The notes: a model not told the origin generated them from the letters alone. A stretch of DNA of 64,000 nucleotides from Stenotrophomonas lactitubi (GCF_002803515.1 NZ_PHQX01000001.1:1674001-1738000); one strand, 5' to 3'. Positions 8,868-18,963 are shown, counted from the stretch's first letter. A program made the numbers and translations.

Positions 8868-9000
8868 GTAGGTGTCGACCTTGGTCGACACGGGGGCGCC
8901 AACCAAGGTTGGCGGCTACCAGGGCGTCGGTGCCGTGATATCCGGTAGGTGTCGACCTTGGTCGACACACGATGAATCGCCAACCTGGGTTGGCGGCTAC
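8868..9000. repeat. Two inverted SMAG dimers
   Basis: A dimer made of a unit with stem GTGTCGACC/GGTCGACAC and a second unit built on GCCAACC/GGTTGGC in opposite orientation occurs twice, at 8868-8919 and 8945-9000. Each dimer starts with GTAG and ends with CTAC. The duplication fills most of the gap between the ThDP enzyme gene and lysS. A TATGCT box at about 9062 may belong to the lysS promoter. Confidence 0.8.
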
Positions 9001-9126
9001 CGAGCAGGGGCGGCCCACGGCGGGGGAGGGGCCGCCCAGGGGCCGGGGCAGGGCGCTTTTGGTATGCTGGGCAACCGGCTGTGCCGGGCGCAAGACTCCC
9101 CCTCACTACACGATTCCCGCAGATCC

Positions 9127-10638
9127 ATGAGCGAAGCTACCGATACCCCCCCCGTCGACGAAAACAAGTTGATCGCCGAGCGCCGTGAGAAACTCAAAGC
9201 GCTGCGTGGGCAGGGCATCGCGTACCCGAACGACTTCCGTCGCGAGGACTTCGCCGGCAGCCTGCAGGACGAGTTCGCCGACGCGGAACAGTGGACCGCC
9301 GAAACCCTGGAAGGCAACGGCCGCCAGGTGAAGATGGCCGGTCGCCTGATGGCCAAGCGGGTCATGGGCAAGGCCAGCTTCGCCCAGATCCAGGACGAAT
9401 CCGGCCGCATCCAGCTGTTCCTGCAGGGCAGCGTGCTGGGCGATGCCTACACCGCCTTCAAGGGCTGGGACGTGGGCGACATCATTGCGGTCGAAGGTGG
9501 CCTGACCCGTACCAAGACCGGCGAGCTGTCGGTCAAGGCCGAGTCGATCCGCCTGCTGACCAAGTCGCTGCGCCCGCTGCCGGACAAGTGGCATGGCCTG
9601 GCCGACGTCGAGCAGCGCTACCGCCAGCGCTATGTCGACCTGATCGTGACGCCGGAGTCGCGCGCGGTGTTCATCAAGCGCTCGAAGATCATCCGTGCGA
9701 TGCGTGCATGGCTGGACAACCGCGACTTCCTCGAAGTCGAGACGCCGATGATGCATTACATCCCGGGCGGCGCGGCGGCCAAGCCGTTCACCACCCACCA
9801 CAATGCGCTGGACCTTGACCTGTACCTGCGCGTGGCGCCGGAGCTGTACCTCAAGCGCCTGACCGTCGGTGGCCTGGAGCGCGTCTACGAAATCAACCGC
9901 AACTTCCGCAACGAAGGCGTCAGCACCCGCCACAACCCGGAATTCACCATGATGGAGCTGTACGAGGCGTATGCCACGTACAACGAGATCATGGACCTGA
10001 CCGAAGGCGTGATCCGTGACGTGGCGCAGGCGGTCAACGGTTCCACCACGGTGGAGTGGGATGGCGCCAACATCGACCTGGGCCCGGCGTTCCGCCGCTG
10101 GCGCATGGACGAGGCGGTGCGCCACCACAACCCGGAAATCTCCGCTGCCGACTGCACCGACCGTGATGCGCTGCTGCGCCATTGCGAGCGCTTGAAGATC
10201 CGCGTCAAGCCGTCCTACGGCTGGGGCAAGCTGCTGCTTGAGATCTTCGAAGCCACCGTCGAACACACCCTGATCCAGCCGACCTTCATCACCGATCACC
10301 CGGTGGAGGTCTCGCCGCTGGCCCGCGCCAACGACAACGATCCGGGCTACACCGACCGTTTCGAACTGTTCGTCAACGGCAAGGAGCTGGCCAACGGCTT
10401 CTCCGAGCTGAACGACCCGGAAGACCAGGCCCAGCGCTTCCAGGCGCAGGTGGCGGCGAAGGAAGGCGGCGACGACGAGGCCATGCACTACGACGCCGAC
10501 TACATCCGTGCGCTGGAGTACGGCATGGCGCCGACCGGCGGCCTCGGCATCGGCGTCGATCGCCTGGTGATGCTGCTGACCGGCAGCAGCTCGATCCGCG
10601 ACGTGCTGCTGTTCCCGTACATGCGTCCGGAGCAGTAA
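9127..10638 (+). CDS. lysS: Lysyl-tRNA synthetase, class II
   Basis: The 503-residue enzyme charges tRNA-Lys. It has an N-terminal OB-fold anticodon-binding domain (about residues 65-155, with [19 protein letters not shown]). The class II catalytic core follows, with FLEVETPMM (motif 1), [19 protein letters not shown] (motif 2) and [14 protein letters not shown] (motif 3). The start is the ATG at 9127 (MSEATDTPP). An open frame extends upstream through the SMAG repeats but is not conserved-looking. In Xanthomonadaceae lysS normally lies between prfB and rpfG, and that order is kept here apart from the insertion upstream. Confidence 0.97.
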   Translation: MSEATDTPPVDENKLIAERREKLKALRGQGIAYPNDFRREDFAGSLQDEFADAEQWTAETLEGNGRQVKMAGRLMAKRVMGKASFAQIQDESGRIQLFLQGSVLGDAYTAFKGWDVGDIIAVEGGLTRTKTGELSVKAESIRLLTKSLRPLPDKWHGLADVEQRYRQRYVDLIVTPESRAVFIKRSKIIRAMRAWLDNRDFLEVETPMMHYIPGGAAAKPFTTHHNALDLDLYLRVAPELYLKRLTVGGLERVYEINRNFRNEGVSTRHNPEFTMMELYEAYATYNEIMDLTEGVIRDVAQAVNGSTTVEWDGANIDLGPAFRRWRMDEAVRHHNPEISAADCTDRDALLRHCERLKIRVKPSYGWGKLLLEIFEATVEHTLIQPTFITDHPVEVSPLARANDNDPGYTDRFELFVNGKELANGFSELNDPEDQAQRFQAQVAAKEGGDDEAMHYDADYIRALEYGMAPTGGLGIGVDRLVMLLTGSSSIRDVLLFPYMRPEQ

Positions 10639-10663
10639 CCGGCTTTTTCGGCGTCCGTTTGTG

Positions 10664-10690
10664 CGCGCCGTCTCGGTTTGAGACGGCGCG
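10664..10690 (+). terminator. Stem-loop between lysS and rpfG
   Basis: An 11-bp perfect stem (CGCGCCGTCTC/GAGACGGCGCG) has a GGTTT loop 25 bp after the lysS stop. No T tract follows, so termination would be weak or protein-assisted. A second imperfect inverted repeat (CAATGTG/CACATTG, about 10772-10797) lies between it and the rpfG start. Confidence 0.45.
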
Positions 10691-10841
10691 ATTGACGCGT
10701 CCCGCACTCGGCGTATCGTTATTGCACAACCTTGACACCGGCTATGGCTTGATGGCGTCAGGGGAGGCCGCAATGTGGAGAATCCGCTTCACATTGTGAC
10801 GACGATCATGAATCGGGGAGCTTGTGACGGGAGTCGAGCCG

Positions 10842-11987
10842 ATGCAGGGTGCCAGCGTGCACAGCGGCGGGGTATCCTCGCCCGCTGACCTTTCAGCATG
10901 GTCGAGAAGGCAGGCAGAGAACGCCTTGAACATCGTCATCGTCGATGACCAGACTTCCGCACGGACGATGCTTCGTCACGTCATCGAAGACATCGCGCCG
11001 GAACTGAGCGTGCATGACTTCGGCGATCCGTTGACCGCGTTGGCATGGTGCGAATCGTATCCGGTCGACCTGCTGCTTCTCGATTACCGCATGCCGGAGA
11101 TGGACGGGCTGGAATTCGCCCGCCGCTTCCGCCGGCTGCCCAAGCATCGCGATATCCCGGTAATCCTGATCACCGTGGTCGGCGACGAGCCGATCCGGCA
11201 GGCGGCGCTCGAAGCCGGCGTGATCGATTTCCTGGTCAAGCCGATCCGCCCGCGCGAGCTGCGCGCACGCTGCTACAACCTGTTGCAGTTGCGCCAGCAG
11301 ACCGAGAACGTGAAGCAGCGCGCCCTGTCACTGGAGCAGCGGCTGCTGGCCAGCATGCATGAGGTGGAGGAGCGCGAGCGTGAGACGCTTTCGCGGCTGG
11401 CACGTGCGATCGAGTTCCGTGATGCCGGAACCAGTGCCTACCTTGAACGGATGGCGCGCGTGGCGGGCCTGATCGCCGAGCAGCTGGGCCTGCCGGAAGA
11501 CGACGTCAAACTGATCGAAATGGCTGCGCCGCTGCATGACATGGGCAAGATCGCCATTCCCGATGCGGTGCTGCTCAAGCAGGGCAAGCTCAATGATGAG
11601 GAGCTGGCGATCATGCGTCGGCATCCGCGCATTGGCCATGAGCTGCTCAGTGGCAGCCAGAACCGCTTCATCCAGGTCGGTGCATTGATCGCGCTGCGTC
11701 ACCATGAGCGCTACGACGGCAGTGGTTATCCCGATGGCCTGGTCGGCGACGCGATTCCGCTGGAGGCGCGTATCGTCGCCGTGGCCGACGTGTTCGATGC
11801 GCTGATCTCGCCACGCCCCTACAAGGAAGCGTGGACGATGGAAGCCACCATGGCCTACCTGTACGCTCAGCGTGGGCGTCTGTTCGATCCGCGTTGCGTG
11901 GATGCATTGCTGCGCGGCCGCGAGCAGCTGGAACAGATCTGCGCCGAGCACTCCATCGCCTCTGCACGGCCGGGACTGGGCGCGTGA
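10842..11987 (+). CDS. rpfG: Response regulator with HD-GYP cyclic-di-GMP phosphodiesterase domain
   Basis: RpfG is the output partner of the DSF sensor RpfC and degrades cyclic di-GMP. The N-terminal receiver domain holds the phospho-acceptor D81 (LLLLDYRMPEMDG). The HD-GYP domain shows H232-D233 (APLHDMGKI) and GYP at 295-297 (HHERYDGSGYPDG). The start at 10842 gives 381 residues, close to Xanthomonas RpfG, and has GGGAG eight bases upstream. An in-frame GTG at 10824 and a TTG at 10926 (giving NIVIVDD at the N-terminus) are alternatives. Its stop overlaps the rpfC start (GTGA), so the two are translationally coupled. There is no rpfH between them, unlike some Xanthomonas. Confidence 0.93.
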   Translation: MQGASVHSGGVSSPADLSAWSRRQAENALNIVIVDDQTSARTMLRHVIEDIAPELSVHDFGDPLTALAWCESYPVDLLLLDYRMPEMDGLEFARRFRRLPKHRDIPVILITVVGDEPIRQAALEAGVIDFLVKPIRPRELRARCYNLLQLRQQTENVKQRALSLEQRLLASMHEVEERERETLSRLARAIEFRDAGTSAYLERMARVAGLIAEQLGLPEDDVKLIEMAAPLHDMGKIAIPDAVLLKQGKLNDEELAIMRRHPRIGHELLSGSQNRFIQVGALIALRHHERYDGSGYPDGLVGDAIPLEARIVAVADVFDALISPRPYKEAWTMEATMAYLYAQRGRLFDPRCVDALLRGREQLEQICAEHSIASARPGLGA

Positions 11988-14155
11988 AACGCCTGCTGTC
12001 GCGATTGCGGCTGCGCCTGTCCCAGCGACAGGACAGCGAGCACGGACAGCAGATCGTCCGCATCATCCTGATCAGTCTGATCCTGGCGTACGTGCTGCTG
12101 CCTTCGGCACGGCATGAACTGCCGCACAGCCAGTATGTCGGTGTGCTGGCGATCGTGCTGACCGGCCTGAGCCTGTCGCTGCTGTTGTTCGGCTGGCTGC
12201 TGTGGCGACCGCAGCGCTCCGATCCCCGGCGCGTGCTGGGCATGCTGGCCGACTACGGGCTGATCGCCGCCGGCATGATCCAGATGGGTGAGCCGCTGTC
12301 GTGGGTCTACATCGTGGTGATGTGGGTGACGGTGGGCAACGGCATGCGCTTCGGCAACCACTACCTGTATGTGGCTGTGGCGATGGCGATGGTCAGCTTC
12401 GGCAGCACCGCACTGTCCACCCCGTACTGGCAGCAGAACGCACGCCTGGCCATCGGCCTGTGGCTTGGCCTGGCGGCGGTTCCCCTGTATTTTTCCACGC
12501 TGCTGCGGCAGTTGACCGAAGCGATGGCCGAGGCGCGGCGCGCCAGCGAAGCCAAGAGTCGATTCCTGGCCAACATGAGCCACGAGTTTCGTACCCCACT
12601 CAATGGATTGAATGGCATGACAGAAGTATTGGCGACCACGCGCCTGGACGACGAACAGCGTGAGTGCGTGAGTACCATCCAGGCGTCATCGCGCAGCCTG
12701 CTGGCGCTGGTCGAGGAAGTGCTGGACATCTCGGCGATCGAGGCCGGCAAACTGCGCGTCGTTGCCGAGGATTTCGTCCTTTCCGAGGTGATCCAGGCCA
12801 TCGGCCTGATCCTGTTGCCGCAGGCCAAGGCCAAGCGCCTGGACTATCGGGTGAAGGTAGCCGAGACCGTGCCGCCGACGTTGCGCGGCGATGTCGGGCA
12901 TCTGCGGCAGATCCTGCTCAACCTGGCCGGCAACGCGGTCAAGTTCACCGATCATGGCCGGGTCGAGATCCGCGTCTGCGTTGTCCATGCAGACACGCAG
13001 GGTGGGGTGCGGCTGCGCTTCGACATTCTCGATACCGGCATCGGCGTCGCACCGGCGATGCGCCCGCGTCTGTTCGAGGCCTTCGAGCAGGCCGACGTCA
13101 GCATGGCCCGTCGTCATGAAGGTACCGGCCTGGGCACGACCATCGCCAAGGGGCTGGTCGAAGCGATGGACGGCGAGATCGGGTATCTGGACAACCCGCC
13201 GCAGGGCAGCCACTTCTGGGTGGAACTGCCGTTCGCGCCGCCGCAGCCGGTGGTCCCAGGTGCGGTGCCGACCCTTGCTGCGGGCGACGAAGCCGATGCT
13301 GGCGGCAACGTCATTGCGTTCGCCGACCCGTTCCTGCGCCATCGCGCGCGGGTGCGCAGCATGCAGATCCTGGTCGCCGACGACCACGAGGCCAACCGCA
13401 TGGTGCTGCAGCGGCTTCTGCAGAAGGCCGGGCACAAGGTGCTGTGCGTCGATGGTGGCGAGGCAGTGCTCGACGCACTGGCCGAAAGCGAGTTCGATGC
13501 GGCCATCGTCGATCTGCACATGCCGGGCATGAGTGGCCTGGACATGCTGAAGGAGCTGCGGGTGATGCAGGCCGGTGGCGGCCCGCGCACGCCAGTGCTG
13601 GTGCTCAGCGCCGACGTTACTCCCGAAGCGATCCAGCGCTGTACCCAGGCCGGTGCACACGCGTTCCTGGCCAAGCCTGTGGTGGCCGTGCGCCTGCTGG
13701 ACACCCTGGCCGAGATCGCCAACAACGCCCAGCTCAAGTCCAGTGCGCCGCCGATCGTGCGCACCGTCACCAACCTCGATGGCGTGCTTGATACCGGCGT
13801 GCTGGATGAACTGGCGTCGCTGGGAATGGGCGAGGGTTTCGAACGCGAGTTCATCCGCCAGTGCCTGGATGATGCCGAATCGTGCCTGCGCAAGGCCGAA
13901 GGCGATGGCGAAGCGGCACGCTGGGACGCTTTCCGCGAGCAGTCGCATGCGATCAAGGGTGTGGCCAGCAACCTCGGCCTGATACGCGCGTCCAACCGCG
14001 CCGGTGAATTGATGCGGATGGCCGATTGGCAGCTGAAAGCCGAATGGCGGCAGCGTCTTGCGGTGCTGCAGGGGGCGATCAAGGAAGGCCGGCATGCACT
14101 CGATGCGCGCGCCGAACGCAAGGCACGTGGCGTGGCCGACGACGGCGAACGCTAG
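11984..14155 (+). CDS. rpfC: Hybrid sensor histidine kinase of the DSF system
   Basis: RpfC perceives the DSF fatty-acid signal and phosphorylates RpfG; in Xanthomonas it also restrains RpfF by binding. The 723-residue protein has five to six N-terminal membrane segments (residues ~25-175). A histidine kinase follows with H200 in ANMSHEFRTPLNG and an ATPase domain with DTGIGV and GTGLGTTI. Next is a receiver domain with D510 (VDLHMPGMSG) and a C-terminal HPt domain with H655 (SHAIKGVASNLG). It starts with GTG at 11984, overlapping the rpfG stop. The short sensor region resembles Xanthomonas RpfC. Published work divides S. maltophilia into rpf-1 and rpf-2 types by RpfC sensor, and this short form looks closer to the five-segment type. 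Confidence 0.93.
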   Translation: MKRLLSRLRLRLSQRQDSEHGQQIVRIILISLILAYVLLPSARHELPHSQYVGVLAIVLTGLSLSLLLFGWLLWRPQRSDPRRVLGMLADYGLIAAGMIQMGEPLSWVYIVVMWVTVGNGMRFGNHYLYVAVAMAMVSFGSTALSTPYWQQNARLAIGLWLGLAAVPLYFSTLLRQLTEAMAEARRASEAKSRFLANMSHEFRTPLNGLNGMTEVLATTRLDDEQRECVSTIQASSRSLLALVEEVLDISAIEAGKLRVVAEDFVLSEVIQAIGLILLPQAKAKRLDYRVKVAETVPPTLRGDVGHLRQILLNLAGNAVKFTDHGRVEIRVCVVHADTQGGVRLRFDILDTGIGVAPAMRPRLFEAFEQADVSMARRHEGTGLGTTIAKGLVEAMDGEIGYLDNPPQGSHFWVELPFAPPQPVVPGAVPTLAAGDEADAGGNVIAFADPFLRHRARVRSMQILVADDHEANRMVLQRLLQKAGHKVLCVDGGEAVLDALAESEFDAAIVDLHMPGMSGLDMLKELRVMQAGGGPRTPVLVLSADVTPEAIQRCTQAGAHAFLAKPVVAVRLLDTLAEIANNAQLKSSAPPIVRTVTNLDGVLDTGVLDELASLGMGEGFEREFIRQCLDDAESCLRKAEGDGEAARWDAFREQSHAIKGVASNLGLIRASNRAGELMRMADWQLKAEWRQRLAVLQGAIKEGRHALDARAERKARGVADDGER

Positions 14156-14206
14156 CGCCGGGCCTGCCCGACCTGTGCGGCGGGTTACCCATGCTCGCGC
14201 GCCCCA

Positions 14207-14235
14207 TAAAAAAAGCCCGGTGGCCAGCCGGGCTT
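14207..14235 (-). terminator. Rho-independent terminator of rpfF
   Basis: An 8-bp stem AAGCCCGG/CCGGGCTT with a 7-nt loop is followed, on the minus strand, by a run of seven T (14208-14214). It lies 25 bp past the rpfF stop, between the convergent rpfC and rpfF. Confidence 0.9.
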
Positions 14236-14260
14236 GAACCCTGCGGGGGAGGGGAACGTA

Positions 14261-15133
14261 TCAGGCCACATCCAGATTGGCGCGTCGGGTCTGCGCCTTG
14301 ATCAAACGGTCCATGGTGCGCAGCGAACGATCGCCCAGGGCCAGTGCCGAATCGACCCAGACCTTGGTGATTTCCAGCAGTTCGTCATAGCTGACCGCCT
14401 GCGCCAGGTTGCGCGCGGCATTCATTGCCAGGTACGACTGCGGCAGGCGCTGCTGCTGGCGGATCATCTCTTCCACTGCACTGCGGCCTTCACCTTTCCT
14501 GACCAGAACGTCGACCACGCCCATCGCGTGCATCTCCTCGGCGCTGTAGACACGGCCGTCGAGGATGATCTTCTCGGCCAGCTGCGGTGACACCCGGCGG
14601 CACAGGAACGAATAGGCGCCCATGCCCGGGAACAGGCCGAACAGCACTTCGGGCAGGCCCATGCCGCAGCCTTCCTCGGCCACGATGGTGTGGCAGGCCA
14701 GTGCCATTTCCAGGCCGCCACCCAATGCGTCGCCCTGGATCAGGGCGATCGAGCGGACGTCGCCGCAGAAGCCGGTGTGCAGGTGGTGCACGCCTTCCAC
14801 GCAGCGTTGGGCGTAGGTCAGCAGCAGGTCGCGGTTGCCTTCCCGGATCAGCCGGGTGAACAGGTCCAGGTCGCCGCCCAGGTTGTAGGCGGCGGCGTCG
14901 GAGGCCAGCACGAAATGGCGCAGCTGGCCGCTGTGGCGCTGCGCCGGGCCGCGGGTGATGGCGCTCATGTAGCTCCACATTTCGTCCAGCATGTCCTTGC
15001 GGCAGCAGGGACGCACGCCGGTGGAGGCGTCGGCGTGCATGAACAGCCAGTGGGCGGCGCCGTCGGCGCTGTCCTGGGTGCGGATGGTGGCATAGGGCGA
15101 GCCGCTGCTGGGCAGCTTTTCGATGGTACTCAT
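14261..15133 (-). CDS. rpfF: DSF synthase RpfF (crotonase fold)
   Basis: RpfF makes the diffusible signal factor, a cis-2-unsaturated fatty acid, from acyl-ACP by combined thioesterase and dehydratase action. The 290-residue protein has the crotonase core with the oxyanion-hole region ALIQGDALGGGLEMAL. The two glutamates required in the family are present at E142 (GGLEMAL) and E162 (GLPEVLF), which match E141 and E161 of Xanthomonas RpfF. It is convergent with rpfGC, and a strong terminator stands between it and upstream rpfB. It therefore probably has its own promoter in the 160-bp gap. Confidence 0.95.
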   Translation of the reverse strand: MSTIEKLPSSGSPYATIRTQDSADGAAHWLFMHADASTGVRPCCRKDMLDEMWSYMSAITRGPAQRHSGQLRHFVLASDAAAYNLGGDLDLFTRLIREGNRDLLLTYAQRCVEGVHHLHTGFCGDVRSIALIQGDALGGGLEMALACHTIVAEEGCGMGLPEVLFGLFPGMGAYSFLCRRVSPQLAEKIILDGRVYSAEEMHAMGVVDVLVRKGEGRSAVEEMIRQQQRLPQSYLAMNAARNLAQAVSYDELLEITKVWVDSALALGDRSLRTMDRLIKAQTRRANLDVA

Positions 15134-15236
15134 GGAAGGGTCCTCGGCGGTGCGGCCCGCAGATCAAGGTGGTGGCCGGCGGGCCGAACGGTCCACTCAC
15201 GCGGCGATGCTACACCGGCCCCGGGCCCACGCACGC

Positions 15237-15268
15237 GAAAAGGCCCGGGTCGTTGCCGACCCGGGCCT
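15237..15268 (-). terminator. Rho-independent terminator after rpfB
   Basis: A perfect 12-bp stem (AGGCCCGGGTCG/CGACCCGGGCCT) with a TTGC loop is followed on the minus strand by TTTT. It lies 26 bp past the rpfB stop and 104 bp before rpfF, so read-through from rpfB into rpfF should be limited. Confidence 0.85.
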
Positions 15269-15294
15269 GAGCGCGTTCAACTTTCCGCAAACCC

Positions 15295-16971
15295 TTACGG
15301 GGCGGGCGTATCGCGGAGTTCGCGACGCAGGATCTTGCCGACGTTGGTCTTCGGCAGCTCTTTTCGGAATTCAACGATTCTGGGGTGCTTGTAGCCGGTC
15401 AGGTTGGCCCGGGCGTGTTCCTTGACCATCTCGGCGGTCAGGTTCGGGTCCTTCTTGACGATGACCACCTTGACCACCTCGCCGGACTTCTCGTCCGGTA
15501 CGCCGACTGCGGCCACTTCCAGCACGCCCGGCATCATCGCGATCACGTCTTCGACTTCATTGGGGTACACGTTGAAGCCGGACACCAGGATCATGTCCTT
15601 CTTGCGGTCGACGATGTAGAAGAAGCCGTGCTCGTCCATCTTCGCCATGTCACCGGTGTGCAGCCAGTCGTCGGCGTCGATGGCCTTGGCGGTTTCCTCG
15701 GGGCGCTGCCAGTAGCCCTTCATCACCTGCGGGCCGCGGATGCACAGTTCGCCCACTTCACCCAGCGCCAGGATGTTGCCGTTGTCGTCCTTGATGCAGG
15801 CATCGGTGGACGGAATCGGCAGGCCGATCGAGCCGTTGTACTCGGCCAGGGTAAGCGGGTTGATGCAGGCCGCCGGCGAGGTCTCGGTCAGGCCGTAGGC
15901 CTCGACCAGGGTGACGCCGGTGGTCTTCTTCCAGCGCTCGGCGACCGCACGCTGCACGGCCATGCCGCCGCCCAGGGTCACCTTCAGCGAGGAGAAATCG
16001 ACGGTGTCGAAGCCGGGGGTGTTGAGCAGGCCGTTGAACAGCGTGTTGACGCCGGTGATCGCGGTGAAGCGCACCGACTTGAGCTCCTTGACGAAGCCCT
16101 TCATGTCACGCGGGTTGGTGATGAGGTGGTTGCAGCCACCGAACTTCATGAAGACCAGGCCGTTCGCCGTCAACGCGAAGATGTGGTACAGCGGCAGGGC
16201 GGTGATGATCCATTCCTTGCCCATCTCGATGCCCGATGCGCTGATCCAGGCCGAGGCCTGCTGCATGTTGGCGATCAGGTTGCGGTTGGTCAGCATCGCG
16301 CCCTTGGCCACACCGGTGGTGCCGCCGGTGTACTGCAGGAACGCCACGTCGTCGTGGTCGATCTCGACCTTCGGCAGGGTGTGGCGGCTGCCCAGCTTGA
16401 GCGCCTGCTTGAAGCGCACCGCGCCCTTCAGATGGTAGTTGGGCACCATCTTCTTGATGTACTTGAGCACGAAGTTGACGATCACGCCCTTGGTGCCGAG
16501 CAGGTCGCCCAGGCCGGTGGTGACCACATGCTTGACCGGCGTATCGGCGATGACCTGTTCGACGGTGTCGCCGAAGTTGTCCACCACCACGATCGCGGCA
16601 ACCCCGGCGTCGACCAGCTGATGCTTCAGCTCGCGCGCGGTGTACAGCGGGTTGACGTTGACCACGGTCAAGCCGGCACGCAGCACGCCGAAGGTCGCCA
16701 CCGGGTACTGCAGGCAGTTGGGCATCATCAGGGCGACGCGGTCGCCCTTCTTGAGCTTCAGCTCGCCCAGCAGGTAAGCGGCGAACTGCTCGACCAGGGC
16801 GTCGGTCTCACCGTAGGTGAGGGTCTTGCCGAAACTGGAGTAGGCCGGTCGGTCGCGGAACTTCGCGACGGAGGCGTCGAAGACCGAAACTACCGAATGG
16901 AACTCGTTGACGTCGATTTCGGCGGGAACGCCTTTCGGATAGCTCTGCAGCCAGGGACGATCCAGACTCAT
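15295..16971 (-). CDS. rpfB: Long-chain fatty acyl-CoA ligase RpfB (FadD-like)
   Basis: RpfB activates free fatty acids to CoA thioesters and in Xanthomonas also takes part in DSF turnover. The 558-residue protein has the AMP-binding signature FLQYTGGTTGVAKGA, the adenylate motifs GEVGELCIRGPQVMKGY and WLHTGDMAKMDEHGFFYIVDRKKD, and the C-terminal lysine region (ELPKTNVGKILRREL). The start at 16971 (MSLDRPWLQSY) is fixed by a strong GGAGGGGGAA ribosome site. A longer open frame to 17112 runs into repeat sequence and is rejected. It is transcribed in the same direction as rpfF. Confidence 0.93.
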   Translation of the reverse strand: MSLDRPWLQSYPKGVPAEIDVNEFHSVVSVFDASVAKFRDRPAYSSFGKTLTYGETDALVEQFAAYLLGELKLKKGDRVALMMPNCLQYPVATFGVLRAGLTVVNVNPLYTARELKHQLVDAGVAAIVVVDNFGDTVEQVIADTPVKHVVTTGLGDLLGTKGVIVNFVLKYIKKMVPNYHLKGAVRFKQALKLGSRHTLPKVEIDHDDVAFLQYTGGTTGVAKGAMLTNRNLIANMQQASAWISASGIEMGKEWIITALPLYHIFALTANGLVFMKFGGCNHLITNPRDMKGFVKELKSVRFTAITGVNTLFNGLLNTPGFDTVDFSSLKVTLGGGMAVQRAVAERWKKTTGVTLVEAYGLTETSPAACINPLTLAEYNGSIGLPIPSTDACIKDDNGNILALGEVGELCIRGPQVMKGYWQRPEETAKAIDADDWLHTGDMAKMDEHGFFYIVDRKKDMILVSGFNVYPNEVEDVIAMMPGVLEVAAVGVPDEKSGEVVKVVIVKKDPNLTAEMVKEHARANLTGYKHPRIVEFRKELPKTNVGKILRRELRDTPAP

Positions 16972-17102
16972 ATTCCCCCTCCAGGAATCGTGATGATGGG
17001 TGCGGCGCGGACAGTATCCGCCAGAACCGCTCTCCGCAGCATACCGCCCCGTAGGGAAAACGCGAAGAGGCCCGCCGCGTAGCGGCTGGATGCGGCAAAA
17101 GA

Positions 17103-17168
17103 CGCCGGGCATGGCCCGGCGCTACCGAAGGGGGCAAAGGTGCCGGTAGCGCCGGGCCGTGCCCGGCG
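17103..17168. repeat. Inverted SMAG pair between rpfB and betA
   Basis: Units at 17103-17125 (ending CTAC) and 17146-17168 (starting GTAG) share the stem CGCCGGGC/GCCCGGCG and face away from each other. They lie 12 bp past the betA stop and may end that transcript. No gene is seen between 16972 and 17179. Confidence 0.8.
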
Positions 17169-17179
17169 GAGTAGCCGCG

Positions 17180-18862
17180 TCAGCCGCGGCTGCGTACCGG
17201 CGCGCCGTTGGCCTTGAAGTACGGTGCAGTGCTGCGCGGCAGCGGAGTGCGGCCACGGATCACATCGGCCAGCTTCTCGGCGATCATGATGGTCGGTGCG
17301 TTGAGGTTGCCGGTGACCACCTGCGGCATGATCGAGGCATCGACGATGCGCAGGCCTTCCAGGCCATGCACGCGACCCTGGCCGTCGACTACCGCCATCG
17401 GATCATCAGCGTGGCCCATCTTGTTCGAGCAGGACGGGTGGTAGGCGGTCTCGGCATGCTCGCGCACGAACGCATCGATCTGCGCATCGGTCTGCAGCGC
17501 GCTGCCCGGCGAGATTTCGCGACCGCTGTACGGTGCCAGCGCCGGCTGCGCGAAGATCTCGCGGGTGATCCGGATCGCCGAGCGGAATTCGCGCCAGTCC
17601 TGGTCGTGCGACATGTAGTTGAACAGGATGCTGGGATCTTCGCGCGGGTCCTTCGAGCGTACGTGGATGCGGCCACGGCTCGGCGAGCGCATCGAGCCGA
17701 CATGCATCTGGAAGCTGTGCGCCTTGATCGGGTTGGAGCCGTTGTAATTGATCGCCACCGGCAGGAAGTGATACTGCAGGTTGGGCCAGTCGAATTCGGC
17801 ATCGCTGCGAATGAAGCCGCCCGCCTCGAACTGATTGCTGGCGCCGATGCCGGTGCCCAGGAACAGCCATTCGGCGCCGATTGCCGGCTGGTTGTACAGC
17901 TTCAGTGCCGGGGCCAGCGAGACCGGCTTCTTGCACTCGTACTGCAGGTACATTTCCAGATGATCCTGCAGGTTGGCGCCGACGCCGGGCAGGTGGTGCA
18001 CCAGGTCGATGTCCAGGCTGCGCAGCAGGTCGGCCGGGCCGACGCCGGAGCGCTGCAGGATCTGCGGCGAGGCGATGGCGCCGCCGCACAACAGCACTTC
18101 GCGGCGTGCGGTGGCGCGCTGCGGCTGGTCGTTGTGCAGCCACTGCACGCCCACTGCGCGCTTGCCCGAGAACAGGATGCGGTCGGTCAGCGCGTGGGTG
18201 ACGATGGTCAGGTTCGGGCGCGGTTTGGCCAGGTCCAGATAGCCACGCGCGGTGCTGGAACGACGGCCCTTCGGCGTGACCGTGCGGTCCATCGGGCCGA
18301 AGCCTTCCTGCTGGTAGCCGTTGAGGTCGTCGGTGCGCGGGTAACCGGCCTGTACGCCGGCCTCGACCATCGCCGCGAACAGTTCGTTGTTGCCGGCCTT
18401 GGGCGTGGTGACGCGCAGCGGGCCGTCGCCGCCGTGGTAGTCATTGGCGCCGATGTCGCGGGTTTCGGCCTTGCGGAAGTACGGCAGGCAGTCCAGGTAG
18501 GTCCAGTCTTCCAGGCCCGGCATGCCGGCCCAGTTGTCGTAGTCCATCGCGTTGCCGCGGATGTAGCACATGCCGTTGATCAGCGACGAACCGCCCAGGC
18601 CCTTGCCACGACCGCAATCCATCCGGCGGTTGTTCATGAAGGGCTCGGGATCGGTCTTGTACGCCCAGTTGTAGCGCTTGCCCTGCAGCGGGAAGGCCAG
18701 CGCGGCCGGCATCTGGGTACGGAAGTCGAGCCGGTAGTCCGGGCCACCGGCTTCCAGCAGCAGCACGCTGACGTCGGCATCTTCGGTGAGGCGGGTGGCC
18801 AGCACGTTGCCGGCCGAACCGGCGCCGATGATGATGTAGTCGTACTCGTTATGGGTGCTCAT
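17180..18862 (-). CDS. betA: Choline dehydrogenase
   Basis: BetA oxidises choline to betaine aldehyde at the inner membrane, the first step of glycine betaine synthesis for osmoprotection. The 560-residue GMC-family flavoprotein shows the FAD-binding [14 protein letters not shown] at the N-terminus and the family signature [15 protein letters not shown]. The C-terminal block [11 protein letters not shown] holds the catalytic histidine, followed by [17 protein letters not shown]. It is the last gene of betI-betB-betA, 101 bp after betB. The ATG at 18862 gives the usual family length. Confidence 0.95.
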   Translation of the reverse strand: MSTHNEYDYIIIGAGSAGNVLATRLTEDADVSVLLLEAGGPDYRLDFRTQMPAALAFPLQGKRYNWAYKTDPEPFMNNRRMDCGRGKGLGGSSLINGMCYIRGNAMDYDNWAGMPGLEDWTYLDCLPYFRKAETRDIGANDYHGGDGPLRVTTPKAGNNELFAAMVEAGVQAGYPRTDDLNGYQQEGFGPMDRTVTPKGRRSSTARGYLDLAKPRPNLTIVTHALTDRILFSGKRAVGVQWLHNDQPQRATARREVLLCGGAIASPQILQRSGVGPADLLRSLDIDLVHHLPGVGANLQDHLEMYLQYECKKPVSLAPALKLYNQPAIGAEWLFLGTGIGASNQFEAGGFIRSDAEFDWPNLQYHFLPVAINYNGSNPIKAHSFQMHVGSMRSPSRGRIHVRSKDPREDPSILFNYMSHDQDWREFRSAIRITREIFAQPALAPYSGREISPGSALQTDAQIDAFVREHAETAYHPSCSNKMGHADDPMAVVDGQGRVHGLEGLRIVDASIMPQVVTGNLNAPTIMIAEKLADVIRGRTPLPRSTAPYFKANGAPVRSRG

Positions 18863-18963
18863 GGTTGCTCTCCTGCAGGCCGGGCGCGCTGCATGCAGGC
18901 GTCCCGGCGGAATGTCGGATCGGCGCGGTGGCCGGACGATGGGCGGTGCTCAGGGCGCGCCGG

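Noticed and set aside
5890..9093. A very long open frame on the minus strand across the aldehyde dehydrogenase and ThDP enzyme genes
   Set aside because: It mirrors the codon bias of two well-supported plus-strand genes, is rich in His, Arg and Gln, shows no recognisable domain, and runs into SMAG repeats at its start.
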